In this document: positions 25,402 through 34,815 of the stretch, piece after piece
Layout: each line of letters begins with the position of its first letter
Numbering within the stretch: position 1 is the stretch's first letter
Source: Actinomadura opuntiae
GTDB taxonomy: Bacteria > Actinomycetota > Actinomycetes > Streptosporangiales > Streptosporangiaceae
DNA length: 64,000 bases
Assembly: GCF_030283205.1 (NCBI RefSeq)
Contig: NZ_JASNWF010000016.1
Span: forward strand, 1-64,000
Direction of reading: 5' to 3'
Program-made: the position numbers and the translations under genes
Notes under the pieces: model-generated
Databases searched by the model: none
Told to the model about the DNA's origin: nothing
The model's input: only the letters and a program-made list of their open reading frames with translations

Positions 25402-26181
25402 ATGAACATCGTCGTCCTGGTGAAGCAGGTTCCCGATACGGAGAGCCCGCGCAAGCTGAAGTCCGATGACAGCACGCTCGACCGCGCTGCCGCGGACGGT
25501 GTCATCAACGAGCTCGATGAGTACGCCATCGAAGAGGCGCTGCGCATCAAGGAGGCCCAGGGCGGCGAGGTGACCGTTCTGACCATGGGCCCCGACAAGG
25601 CCACCGACTCCATCCGCAAGTCGCTGGCGATGGGCGCCGACAAGGCCGTCCACCTCGTCGACGACGCCCTCGCCGGCTCCGACGCGCTGCAGACCTCCTA
25701 CGCGATCCAGCAGGCCCTCGGCCGCACCGGCTTCGACCTGGTCATCCTCGGCTCGGAGTCCACCGACGCGCGCACCGGCGTGCTCGCCGCGATGCTCGCC
25801 GAGCGGCTCGGCGTGCCGCAGGTGTCGCTGGCCAACAAGGTCGAGATCGACGGCTCGTCCATCAAGGCGCAGCGGGTCACCGACTACGGCTTCGACCGCG
25901 TCGAGGCGACCCTGCCCGCGGTGGTCTCCGTGGTCGAGAAGATCAACGAGCCGCGCTACCCCTCGTTCAAGGGGATCATGGCGGCCAAGAAGAAGCCGGT
26001 CGAGACGCTCGGCATCGCCGACGCCGGCATCGACGCCGCGCAGGTCGGCCTGGCGAACGCGGCCACCGAGGTGGTCGACTTCGCCGAGGCGCCGCCGCGC
26101 GCGCAGGGTCAGATCGTCACCGACGAGGGCGACGGCGGCGCGAAGATCGCCGAGTTCCTCGCGTCGAAGAAGTTCGTCTGA
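25402..26181 (+). CDS. etfB: Electron transfer flavoprotein beta subunit
   Basis: 259 residues beginning MNIVVLVKQVPDTE, the invariant EtfB/FixA start. VLTMGPDKATDSIRKSLAMGADKAVHLVD and LVILGSESTDARTGVLAAMLAERLGVPQVS (AMP/nucleotide region) follow. With EtfA it accepts electrons from acyl-CoA dehydrogenases in the cytosol and passes them to an ETF-quinone oxidoreductase. ATG at 25402 gives the family N-terminus; GGGAGG lies 14 nt upstream, and a GTG at 25378 is less likely. etfA follows 23 bp later with its own ribosome site. The pair is the fixA-fixB position of the M. tuberculosis gene order. Confidence 0.96.
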   Translation: MNIVVLVKQVPDTESPRKLKSDDSTLDRAAADGVINELDEYAIEEALRIKEAQGGEVTVLTMGPDKATDSIRKSLAMGADKAVHLVDDALAGSDALQTSYAIQQALGRTGFDLVILGSESTDARTGVLAAMLAERLGVPQVSLANKVEIDGSSIKAQRVTDYGFDRVEATLPAVVSVVEKINEPRYPSFKGIMAAKKKPVETLGIADAGIDAAQVGLANAATEVVDFAEAPPRAQGQIVTDEGDGGAKIAEFLASKKFV

Positions 26182-26204
26182 CCGAGGAAGGGGATTAGAG
26201 AACA

Positions 26205-27155
<951 letters not shown>

Positions 27156-27160
27156 CCTCT

Positions 27161-27208
27161 CGCCGGACGCCCCGTCCCCGGAACGCTCCGGAGGCGGGGC
27201 GTCCGGCG
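27161..27208. terminator. Bidirectional terminator between etfA and the convergent kinase
   Basis: CGCCGGACGCCCCG at 27161-27174 pairs perfectly with CGGGGCGTCCGGCG at 27195-27208, with a further inner CCGGA..TCCGG pairing. It fills the whole space between the two stops. Confidence 0.75.
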
Positions 27209-27210
27209 TC

Positions 27211-29028
27211 TCACGACCGCGCGGGCGACGGGTACGGGACGGCCTTCAGCAGTTGCGGCTTGAGCATGTCCGCGACCTCCGCGTAGGGGACCGTCGTGTC
27301 CTCCTCGCCGCACGCGGAGGCGTAGCCCAGAACTGAGCCGTAGAAGGCCACGCGGAGCCCGGTCGGTGTCAGGGCCATGCTGACGTCCCCGGACTTGACG
27401 AACTTGGACGGGTTGTCGGTGCCGTGCGGCTGGATGGGGCCGGTCCCGGGGTCGACGTCGCTGTAGCAGTACGTGCCGTGCGGCAGGTGCGCCTTGATCT
27501 TCTTGTCCAGCGGTTCGAGGCCCTGCTCGGTCGGGACGCGGAACAGGTCGAGCGGCTGATAGGCCGCGCCGGTCTGCAGATCGACGGTCACGGCCTGCGA
27601 GTGGTCCCAGCCCGTTCCGCGCTCTCCCTGCAGGCTGACGGTGTACCAGACCGACAGCAACCGGTCGTTGCGCAGGAGAATCGCCGGTTTCACGACGTCG
27701 GTGTAGCCGCCCCTGCCGATGTCGGCCAGGCCCTTGCGGGTCTTGGCCCAGCGGTCCTCGAGCGGCGCCCGCAGCGCCTGGTCGATCTTCCGGACGAGCG
27801 CGGGCCGCCCGCCCGTGACCGTGACGACCTGGCCCCGCGCCTGGAAGGTCATCCCGCGGCCGAGGTCCCGCTGCGGTTCGTTCAGCGCGGCGAGCGAGGC
27901 CACGATCGGCTTCGGCTGGGGCTTGTCCTTCGCCTCGGCGACGTACACGGCCGCGCCTGCGCCCGCCGCGACCACGGCCGCGCCGCCCACGGCTGCCGCG
28001 GCCCCCTTCGCGCCGAGCGCGCCGATGACGCCCTTGCCCGCCGTGGCCGTCCCGGCGGTTCCGGCGCCGCCCGCTGCGCCGGCGCTTCCTGCCGCCCCCG
28101 CGCCTGCGCCTGCGCCGCCTGCCGCCGCGCCGGCTCCGATGCCGCTCGAGCCGAGGCCGAGCGCCGTGAGCGGGAAGAGCATCGAAAGCGCCGCTGCGGC
28201 ACCGGCCAGTGTGCGGACGCCCATCGTCTCCCAGTTGGCGCCGTAGGCACCGGACGCGGCGGACTCCAGCTCGGACACGAACGCGGCGGCGCCCAGCGGC
28301 CGATCCCAGGCGCTCTTGGCCAGGCCGCGTTCCATCAGCGGCCGCAGCGGCTCGGGGACGTCCTGTACGGGGATCGGTGCGGTCAGGTGGCGGCCCATCA
28401 GCCCGGCCTGGTCTTCCGCGGTGTAGGGGCGCCTGCCGGTCACGCATTCGTAGAACACGCACGTGGCGGCGTACACGTCGGTGGCGGGGGAGGCGGGTTC
28501 GCCGCGCCACTGCTCGGGCGCCATGTAGACCGGCGTGCCCGACCGGTCCGCCTCGCCCGCCTCGGCCGCGATCCCGAAGTCGATGAGCTTGCTCAGGCCG
28601 TCGGCGCGCACGATCACGTTGGCGGGCTTGTAGTCGCGGTGGACGATGCCGAGGTCGTGCGCGGCGGCCAGGCCCAGCAGCGAGCCCTTGAGCACCGCCA
28701 GCGCGGCCTCGGGCTGCAGGGGGCCGCGTTCCGCCAGGACGGCCTTGAGCGACGCCCCGTCCACCGCCTCCATGACGATCGCGGCGCCCTCCGGCGTCTC
28801 GACCAGCCCGTACAGGCGGGCGACGAACGGATTGTGCAGCCGCCGCAGCAGGTCGGCCTCGCCGCGGAACCGCTCGCGGAACTCCGCGTCGGCGATGAGC
28901 GACCCGGCGAGGTACTTGATCGCGGCCGGTCGGCCCGTCCCGTCGTGCGCGGCCAGGACGACCCGGCCCTGCGCGCCCTCGCCGAGCACCCGCAACTCGC
29001 TGTACCCCGGCACTCGCCAGCCGCTCAT
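27211..29028 (-). CDS. Membrane Ser/Thr protein kinase with extracytoplasmic sensor-like domain
   Basis: 605 residues. Kinase domain ~10-265, catalytically complete: GEGAQGRVVL, AAIKYL, HRDYKPAN, DFGIA, SGTPVYMAPEQW. A hydrophobic segment near 290-315, an Ala/Gly-rich stretch and a second hydrophobic segment (AVGGAAVVAAGAGAAVYVA) near 355-375 precede a ~220-residue C-terminal domain with Cys pairs and RsiV/DUF3298-like features (DHSQAVTVDLQTGAAYQPLDLF, VLGYASACGE..VPYAEV), so it may sense cell-wall or secreted ligands. Kinase type and architecture differ from the array at 18-25 kb. ATG at 29028 follows GGGGC weakly; an upstream in-frame start at 29082 lacks similarity. Confidence 0.88.
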   Translation of the reverse strand: MSGWRVPGYSELRVLGEGAQGRVVLAAHDGTGRPAAIKYLAGSLIADAEFRERFRGEADLLRRLHNPFVARLYGLVETPEGAAIVMEAVDGASLKAVLAERGPLQPEAALAVLKGSLLGLAAAHDLGIVHRDYKPANVIVRADGLSKLIDFGIAAEAGEADRSGTPVYMAPEQWRGEPASPATDVYAATCVFYECVTGRRPYTAEDQAGLMGRHLTAPIPVQDVPEPLRPLMERGLAKSAWDRPLGAAAFVSELESAASGAYGANWETMGVRTLAGAAAALSMLFPLTALGLGSSGIGAGAAAGGAGAGAGAAGSAGAAGGAGTAGTATAGKGVIGALGAKGAAAAVGGAAVVAAGAGAAVYVAEAKDKPQPKPIVASLAALNEPQRDLGRGMTFQARGQVVTVTGGRPALVRKIDQALRAPLEDRWAKTRKGLADIGRGGYTDVVKPAILLRNDRLLSVWYTVSLQGERGTGWDHSQAVTVDLQTGAAYQPLDLFRVPTEQGLEPLDKKIKAHLPHGTYCYSDVDPGTGPIQPHGTDNPSKFVKSGDVSMALTPTGLRVAFYGSVLGYASACGEEDTTVPYAEVADMLKPQLLKAVPYPSPARS

Positions 29029-29207
29029 GCACTGCCCCGTTCGTAGGTCCAAGGGCGTTATATACCGGACGGACCGCCGCACGTCAGGACGCCACGGCGG
29101 GAGTTATCCACAGTTGCGCGAACTGCTTTCGGAGGCTGATCCGGGCGTCGCAGACTGTGTCCATGCCACGACTGACAGCATGCATCGACCACCGTTCCGC
29201 CCGTCGA

Positions 29208-29242
29208 TCCCGCGCTCTCGGCCGTGAGCCGAGAGCGCGGGA
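29208..29242 (-). terminator. Strong hairpin downstream of the MFS gene
   Basis: Fifteen-base arms at 29208-29222 (TCCCGCGCTCTCGGC) and 29228-29242 pair perfectly around CGTGA. It lies about 90 bp beyond the MFS stop and upstream of the kinase gene on the same strand. The rest of the 302-bp gap (29029-29330) holds no supportable gene. Confidence 0.65.
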
Positions 29243-29330
29243 CGGGGTGGCGTCCGTGTTGGGCGCCACCTTCCGCACGCGGCGGCGGGAGCACGTTCCG
29301 CCGCCCCCGTTCGGGCGGAGCGGTCCCGGC

Positions 29331-30611
29331 TCAGGCCGCGACGGGCTGGGGACGCGTGTCGTTCGGGTCGTCGCGGGACGGGCCGCCCGGCGTCTCGGCG
29401 GCGGCGACCGGCGCCTCGGGGGAGTGCGCCGAGATGTCGGACGACGTCCGGAGCGGGACGAACCGGGCACCGGCCGCGATCAGCAGCGCCAGCACGACCA
29501 CCACGCCGACGCCGAGCCGCAGCGACGTCGCGTCCGACAGGAAGCCGACCACGACCGGGCCGAGCAGCAGACCGCCGTAGCCCATCGCGCCGACCTGCGC
29601 GACCGCGGCGGCCGGACGCCCCGGCGCGGCGGTGCCCGCCAGCGAGATCGTCGTCGGGACGACCGTGCAGACCACCAGCCCGGTCACGAAGAACCCGGCG
29701 ATCGCGACGGGCGCGGTCGGCGCCAGCACGACGACCGTCATGCCGAGCGCGGTGCCGATCCCGGCGCCGGTCAGCAGCCGGCGCGTGCCGACCCGCATCC
29801 GGACCCGGTCGCCCACCAGCCGGCCGAACAGCATCGCCAGCTCGAACATCGGGTAGCCGAGGGCCGCCAGCGCCTGCGAGGCGTGCAGCTCGTCGTGCAG
29901 CAGCAGCCCGCTCCAGTCCGCGATCGACCCCTCGGTCATGAACGCGATGAACGCCAGCACGCCGATCAGGTAGACGGCGAGCGGCAGTCGCCGCGCCGCC
30001 CGCCCCGTCCCGGAGCCGGCGGGCAGCTCGGCGGCGGGGACGGCGCCGATGTCGATCGGGTAGGTGTCGGGCAGGTAGGTGCGGCCGAGCAGCAGGCCGA
30101 GCGGCACCGCGGCCAGCGCGGCGATCAGCACCGTGGCGGTGAACCCGAGCCCGGCCGCCGCGGTCGCGACGCCGTACAGGCCGCCGCTCATCGCGCCGAC
30201 GCACCAGCCGGCGTGCATCCCGCTCATGATCGACCGGCGGTATCCCTGCTCGACCACGCTGCCCTGGGCGTTCATCGCGATGTCGGTGATCCCGAAGGTC
30301 ATGCCGAACAGCGCGACGGCGCCGAGCAGCAGCCCGTAGGTGGGGGCGAGCGCCACGGCGGCGTACGACAGCGCGGTCAGCGGCAGCGCGACGCGCAGCA
30401 CGTTGCGGCTGCCGGCCCGGGCCATGACCCCGCGGAGCACCTGCATGGCGACGATCGCGCCGAGACCCCAGACGAGGACGACGATGCCGATCTCGCCCTC
30501 GTTCGTCCCGAACTTTCCGGCCAGCGCCGGCATCCTGGCCACCCACACTCCGGTGAGCAGGCCCGCCAGAGCGAAGGTCAGGAACGTTCCCGAACGGGCG
30601 CGGAACAGCAT
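29331..30611 (-). CDS. MFS transporter
   Basis: 426 residues, 12 hydrophobic helices in two six-helix halves. The N-terminal TGVWVARMPALAGKFGTNEGEIGIVVLVWGLGAI and GMTFGITDIAMNAQGSVVEQGYRRSIMSGMHAGWCVGAM blocks are typical of the FucP/YbjJ-like group of MFS proteins (inner-membrane protein YbjJ). The substrate is unknown; polar/sugar or efflux roles are possible. GAGGTGAACC precedes the ATG at 30611. The TetR gene upstream on the same strand may control it; 240 bp lie between and contain a CCCGTGCC/GGCACGGG hairpin. Confidence 0.9.
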   Translation of the reverse strand: MLFRARSGTFLTFALAGLLTGVWVARMPALAGKFGTNEGEIGIVVLVWGLGAIVAMQVLRGVMARAGSRNVLRVALPLTALSYAAVALAPTYGLLLGAVALFGMTFGITDIAMNAQGSVVEQGYRRSIMSGMHAGWCVGAMSGGLYGVATAAAGLGFTATVLIAALAAVPLGLLLGRTYLPDTYPIDIGAVPAAELPAGSGTGRAARRLPLAVYLIGVLAFIAFMTEGSIADWSGLLLHDELHASQALAALGYPMFELAMLFGRLVGDRVRMRVGTRRLLTGAGIGTALGMTVVVLAPTAPVAIAGFFVTGLVVCTVVPTTISLAGTAAPGRPAAAVAQVGAMGYGGLLLGPVVVGFLSDATSLRLGVGVVVVLALLIAAGARFVPLRTSSDISAHSPEAPVAAAETPGGPSRDDPNDTRPQPVAA

Positions 30612-30851
30612 GGTTCACCTCTTTCTCGGCTCGGTGGGACCCGTGCCGGACCGGCCGGGCACGGGCCCCGATGTGAAGAACAGGTCGTGCGCACGCGAGT
30701 GCGCGGTGGTTCGTCCGTGACGGAGATCCGGGCGTCGCCGAGCGCTCCAGGCCCGGGCCGGGCCCCGAGGGGTTCAGACGATGCCGGTGGCGGCGCCCGT
30801 GTCAGCGGGGCGCGGCCGCGCGTCGTCGGCGCATTCGGCGCCGCGGGACGC

Positions 30852-31370
30852 TTATGGCAGCAGCGCCAGCAGCCGCCGTTTCAGCGCCTCGAGCTGCTCC
30901 CCGTCGTACAGCTCGGGCGCATGGCTCACCACTTCCCACAGGCCCTCGGCCGCCAGCCGGACGACCTGCGCGGCGCCCGGGTCCGGGTCGTCGGCGGGAG
31001 CCCGGCCGTGCCAGCGCCGCATCGCCTCGTTCAGCGGCTCGGCCTGCTCCGGATCCGCCGCCGCGGCCGTGATGGCCGACCATCGTCGGTACGCGCGGGC
31101 CTCCCCGCCGAGGATCTCGAACGTGGCCTCGACGTAGGCCCGCGTATAGGACCCGGGCGTGCCGTCGTCGTGGGAGGCGATCAGGCCGTCGAACTCCTCG
31201 ATGACCCGCGCCACCATCGCCTTGACGAGCGCTTCCTTGGTGGGGAAGTGGTAGAGCAGCCCGCCCTTGCTGACCCCGGCGCGGTCGGCGACCGCGGCGA
31301 GCGTCAGCGCCTGCGTGCCGTGCTCGAACAGCACGGACTCCGCGGCGTCCAGGAGGGCTTCTCGTTTCAT
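30852..31370 (-). CDS. TetR-family transcriptional regulator
   Basis: 172 residues from MKREALLDAAESVLFEHGTQALTLAAVADRAGVSKGGLLYHFPTKEALVKAMVARVIEEF, a complete TetR_N HTH, followed by the variable ligand domain ending in EGLWEVVSHAPELYDGEQLEALKRRLLALLP (TetR_C subgroup 33-like). ATG at 31370; ATG at 31376 two codons upstream is equally possible. A palindrome at 31383-31402 overlaps its start region, so it is probably autoregulated. The likely target is the adjacent MFS gene, as in typical efflux pairs. Confidence 0.9.
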   Translation of the reverse strand: MKREALLDAAESVLFEHGTQALTLAAVADRAGVSKGGLLYHFPTKEALVKAMVARVIEEFDGLIASHDDGTPGSYTRAYVEATFEILGGEARAYRRWSAITAAAADPEQAEPLNEAMRRWHGRAPADDPDPGAAQVVRLAAEGLWEVVSHAPELYDGEQLEALKRRLLALLP

Positions 31371-31382
31371 GACCATTCCACT

Positions 31383-31402
31383 GTACCGGCCGGACGGTAT
31401 AC
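31383..31402. promoter_or_regulatory. TetR operator palindrome
   Basis: TACCG-GCCGGA-CGGTA within GTACCGGCCGGACGGTATAC, 13 bp before the tetR start. Size and position fit a self-repressed TetR gene. Confidence 0.65.
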
Positions 31403-31631
31403 CCACCAAACCGCAGCTCCAGCCGCCCTATTCCCACCCCGCCCCACCCCTCACCGCCAGGCCCGCTCGAGCTCGGGGTGCCCGGCGGCGGGCACGGGTG
31501 ATGGCGGCTGCGGGCGCATTGCCTGGGTGATGCGCTGGGGTGCGGCGGGGGTAGGCCGATTCGCCTGTGGCGGCGGGCGTGGGAGGCGGGCGGGGGTGGG
31601 GAACAGGGGGCGCGCGGATACTGTTGACCGC

Positions 31632-32810
31632 GTGGTGACCTACCTCGACCATGCGGCGACGACCCCGATGCTGCCCGAGGCGATCGAGGCGATGACCGCG
31701 GAGCTGCACGAGCTCGGCAACCCCTCGTCGCTGCACGCGGCGGGCCGGCGCGCCCGCCGGGTCGTCGAGGAGTCCCGCGAGATCATCGCCGAGGCGTTCG
31801 ACGCCCGGCCGAGCGAGGTCGTGTTCACCTCCGGCGGCACCGAGGCCGACAACCTCGCGGTCAAGGGCCTCTACTGGGCGCGGCGCGCCGCCGGCCCGGC
31901 CCGCGTCCGGGTGCTCGCCGGCGCCGTCGAGCACCACGCCGTCCTCGACGCCGTGACCTGGCTCGGCGACCACGAGGGCGCCACCGTCGAATGGATCCCG
32001 GTGGACGGCCTCGGCCGCGTCCGGCCCGACGCCCTCCGCGAGGCCCTCGGCACCGGGGACGACGTGGCGCTCGTCACCGTGATGTGGGCCAACAACGAGG
32101 TCGGCACCGTCCAGCCCGTACCGGAACTGGCCGCCATCGCCCGCGAGTGCGGCGTCCCGCTGCACACCGACGCGGTGCAGGCCGCCGGCCACCTGCCCGT
32201 CCGGTTCGCGGCGAGCGGCGCACAGGCCCTCACGATCACCGGCCACAAGCTCGGCGGTCCTGTCGGCGTCGGCGCGCTCCTGCTCGCCAAGCCGAAGGAG
32301 CCGCTGTACCTCGATCCGGTGCCGTTGCTGCACGGCGGCGGCCAGGAGCGCGACGTCCGGTCCGGGACCCTCGACACCCCCGCGATCGCCGGGTTCGCCG
32401 CCGCCGTCCAGGCGTCGGTGGCCCGCCGCGACGCCGAGGCCCACCGCCTCGCCGAGCTGCGCGACCGGCTGATCGAGGCCGTCCGCGCCGCCGTGCCCGA
32501 CGCGATCCTCAACGGCGACCCGGACGACCGGCTCCCCGGCAACGCCCACTTCTCCTTCCCCGGCTGCGAGGGCGACGCCCTGCTGATGCTCCTCGACGCG
32601 CGGGGCATCGCCTGCTCCACCGGGTCGGCGTGCTCGGCCGGGGTGTCCCAGCCGAGCCACGTCCTGACAGCGATGGACACCGGCCCCGAGCGCGCCCGCG
32701 GCTCGCTGCGCTTCACCCTCGGCCACACCTCCACCGAGGCCGACGTCAAGGCGCTCGCCGACGCGATCGGCCCCGTCGTCGAGCGCGCCCGCCGCGCCGG
32801 GCTGTCCTAG
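31632..32810 (+). CDS. Cysteine desulfurase (NifS/IscS family)
   Basis: 392 residues, PLP enzyme releasing sulfane sulfur from cysteine. YLDHAATTPMLPEAIEAM start, HAVLDAV and MWANNEVGTVQPV, DAVQAAGHLPV, PLP lysine in ITGHKLGGPVGVGALL and catalytic cysteine loop ARGIACSTGSACSAGVSQPSHVL are all present. In M. tuberculosis the homologue precedes mnmA, and here mnmA follows after three inserted genes, so it probably supplies sulfur for tRNA 2-thiouridine. GTG at 31632 (or 31635) lies 7 nt after TACTGT with no ribosome site: a leaderless candidate. Confidence 0.95.
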   Translation: MVTYLDHAATTPMLPEAIEAMTAELHELGNPSSLHAAGRRARRVVEESREIIAEAFDARPSEVVFTSGGTEADNLAVKGLYWARRAAGPARVRVLAGAVEHHAVLDAVTWLGDHEGATVEWIPVDGLGRVRPDALREALGTGDDVALVTVMWANNEVGTVQPVPELAAIARECGVPLHTDAVQAAGHLPVRFAASGAQALTITGHKLGGPVGVGALLLAKPKEPLYLDPVPLLHGGGQERDVRSGTLDTPAIAGFAAAVQASVARRDAEAHRLAELRDRLIEAVRAAVPDAILNGDPDDRLPGNAHFSFPGCEGDALLMLLDARGIACSTGSACSAGVSQPSHVLTAMDTGPERARGSLRFTLGHTSTEADVKALADAIGPVVERARRAGLS

Positions 32811-32918
32811 AGACGCCCCGCAATGGTCGGCCTCCGCGGCATGGGCCGCTCCCTCAGGGGCACCCTGGTTTGGCCATTCCTTGAGCGGGGACAGGCCAGC
32901 CGGTTAAGGAAGGCGACG

Positions 32919-33779
32919 ATGGCAGCGAGGGACGCGGCGCGCGACATCGGGCGGCGCGCGGCCGGACATCCCTGGTTCCGCCACCTCTCCCGCGCCGGGC
33001 TGGGTGCGCGCGGCTTGCTCTACCTGCTGATCGGCTGGCTGGCATTGCTGATCGCACTGGGGCACGGCAAGGAGGAGGCCGACCGGAAGGGCGCGCTGCG
33101 GACCGTCGCGGCCACCCCGGGCGGGTGGATCGTTCTCCTCCTGCTCGCAGTGGGTTTCGCCGGGCTGGCCCTGTGGCAGTTCGCCGAGGCCCTGTACGGT
33201 CGGCCCCTGCCGAAGGGGAGGCGCAAACGGATGCGTTTCCCCGCCCTGTTCCGCGCGCTCACCTACGTCGCGGGATGCGTGGGGACGATCGCTTTCCTGT
33301 TCGGGCAGAGCGGCGCCTCCAGCGACCAGCAGTCCAGGGCCCTGTCCGCGCGCGCGATGGCCGAGCCCGGAGGACGGTGGGTGGTCCTCGCCGCCGGTGT
33401 CGGCTTCCTCGTCTGGGGCGGTATCACGCTCGTCAACGCGGCCCGGCGCGCTTTCCGGGACGAGCTGAAGACCGGCGAGATGGGGACGGCGGTGCACTGG
33501 ATCGTCCAGCCGCTCGGCGTGATCGGCAATATCGCGCGCGGACTGATCGGCGGGGCCGTCGGCGCCTTCCTGGTCTATGCGGCGATCTCCTTCGCGCCGG
33601 ATCGGGCGGAGGGTCTGGACGGCGTGCTGCGCGAGTTCGCCGCGACCCCGGTCGGCGGTTGGGGGCTGGTGGCGATCGCCGCGGGGCTGGTGACCTTCGG
33701 GCTCTACTCCTTCTGCGAGATCCGGTGGCGCAAGATCAAGGACGTCGAGCCGCTCGAGGGTCGCGACGGCGGCGCTTGA
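32919..33779 (+). CDS. DUF1206 membrane protein, copy 1
   Basis: 286 residues with three repeats of a two-helix DUF1206 unit: RAGLGARGLLYLLIGWLALLIA, a middle ALTYVAGCVGTIAFLF and a last RGLIGGAVGAFLVYAAISF, each followed by a helix of the LLAVGFAGLALWQFAEA type. The family is common in actinobacteria and has no established function. ATG at 32919 follows GGAAGG. A close paralogue follows 73 bp later on the same strand. Confidence 0.87.
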   Translation: MAARDAARDIGRRAAGHPWFRHLSRAGLGARGLLYLLIGWLALLIALGHGKEEADRKGALRTVAATPGGWIVLLLLAVGFAGLALWQFAEALYGRPLPKGRRKRMRFPALFRALTYVAGCVGTIAFLFGQSGASSDQQSRALSARAMAEPGGRWVVLAAGVGFLVWGGITLVNAARRAFRDELKTGEMGTAVHWIVQPLGVIGNIARGLIGGAVGAFLVYAAISFAPDRAEGLDGVLREFAATPVGGWGLVAIAAGLVTFGLYSFCEIRWRKIKDVEPLEGRDGGA

Positions 33780-33852
33780 GCTGCGCTTTGCCGGAGTTTG
33801 ACCCGTTCGCTGTGGGGCACAGCTCTGCCGTCCACGACGAGAAGGGGCGGCA

Positions 33853-34755
33853 ATGACCTCCAATGTGGCCGAGGGCGGTGTGCGCCGCGCGGGGCGCCGG
33901 GCGGCGGGAAACTCGGCCTTCCACATGTTGTGCCGGTCCGGCCTGGCGGCCCGGGGCGTGCTGTACCTGCTGATCGGCTGGCTGGCCGTGCAGATCGGGA
34001 TCGGCGAAGGCGGCCAGGAGGCCGACAAGAAGGGCGCGCTCCAGACCGTCGCGGAGAAGCCCGGCGGCACGGTGATGCTGTGGGTCCTGGCCGCTGGCTT
34101 CGCCGGGCTGGCCCTCTGGCGCTTCTCGGAGGCGGCCTTCGGGCAGCCCGTCGCCGACGGCCGCAAGGCCCGCAAGCGACTCGCGTCGTTCGGCCGCGGC
34201 GTGTTCTACACCGGCGGTTTCATCACCATGCTGAACTTCGTGCTGGGCCAGGGCGGCAGTTCCAGCAACGAGCAGTCGAAGACCTACACGGCGCGGGCGA
34301 TGGAGCATCCCGGCGGGCGCTGGCTCATCCTGGCGATCGGCCTCGGCTTCGTGGCCTGGGGGATCGGCAACGTCGTCGGCGCCGTCCGGCGCAAGTTCCT
34401 CGAACGGCTGAACACCGGCCAGATGGGGCGGCGCACCCGCAGCGTCGTCCAGACGCTCGGGGTCGTCGGACGCGCCGCCCGCGGCATCGTCTTCGGCGGC
34501 GTCGGGGTCTTCCTCGTGTACGCGGCCGTCACCTTCGACGCCGACAAGGCCAAGGGACTGGACGGCACGCTGCGCGAGTTCGCCGGGACCCCGGCCGGGC
34601 CGTGGCTGCTGGTCGTCGTCGCAATCGGGCTGCTGGTCTTCGGCGCCTACTCCTTCTGCGAGGCGCGCTGGCGGAAGGTGGAGGCCGTCCGGGGCGGCTC
34701 GCGCGGCCGGACGGGCCGCGGCGGCATGCGGCGGCTGCTGCCCCAGGGCCGGTAG
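33853..34755 (+). CDS. DUF1206 membrane protein, copy 2
   Basis: 300 residues with the same three two-helix units as the gene before it: RSGLAARGVLYLLIGWLAVQIG, GVFYTGGFITMLNFVLGQGG and RGIVFGGVGVFLVYAAVTFDADKAKGLDGTL. Conserved between copies are EADKKGALQTVA/EADRKGALRTVA, the GQGGSSSNEQSKTYTARAM/GQSGASSDQQSRALSARAM loop and FGAYSFCEARWRK/FGLYSFCEIRWRK, so the pair arose by tandem duplication. AGAAGGGG precedes the ATG. Possibly a hetero-oligomer with copy 1. Confidence 0.87.
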   Translation: MTSNVAEGGVRRAGRRAAGNSAFHMLCRSGLAARGVLYLLIGWLAVQIGIGEGGQEADKKGALQTVAEKPGGTVMLWVLAAGFAGLALWRFSEAAFGQPVADGRKARKRLASFGRGVFYTGGFITMLNFVLGQGGSSSNEQSKTYTARAMEHPGGRWLILAIGLGFVAWGIGNVVGAVRRKFLERLNTGQMGRRTRSVVQTLGVVGRAARGIVFGGVGVFLVYAAVTFDADKAKGLDGTLREFAGTPAGPWLLVVVAIGLLVFGAYSFCEARWRKVEAVRGGSRGRTGRGGMRRLLPQGR

Positions 34756-34815
34756 CCCTCAGGGCCGCCTCAGGGCCGGTGCCTCGGCCGGTGCCTCGGA
34801 GCTGGTAGGTCTGCC

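Noticed and set aside
29157..32810. 1217-codon frame ending in the cysteine desulfurase
   Set aside because: Codons before 31632 are antisense to the MFS and TetR genes; desulfurase similarity begins exactly at the GTG.
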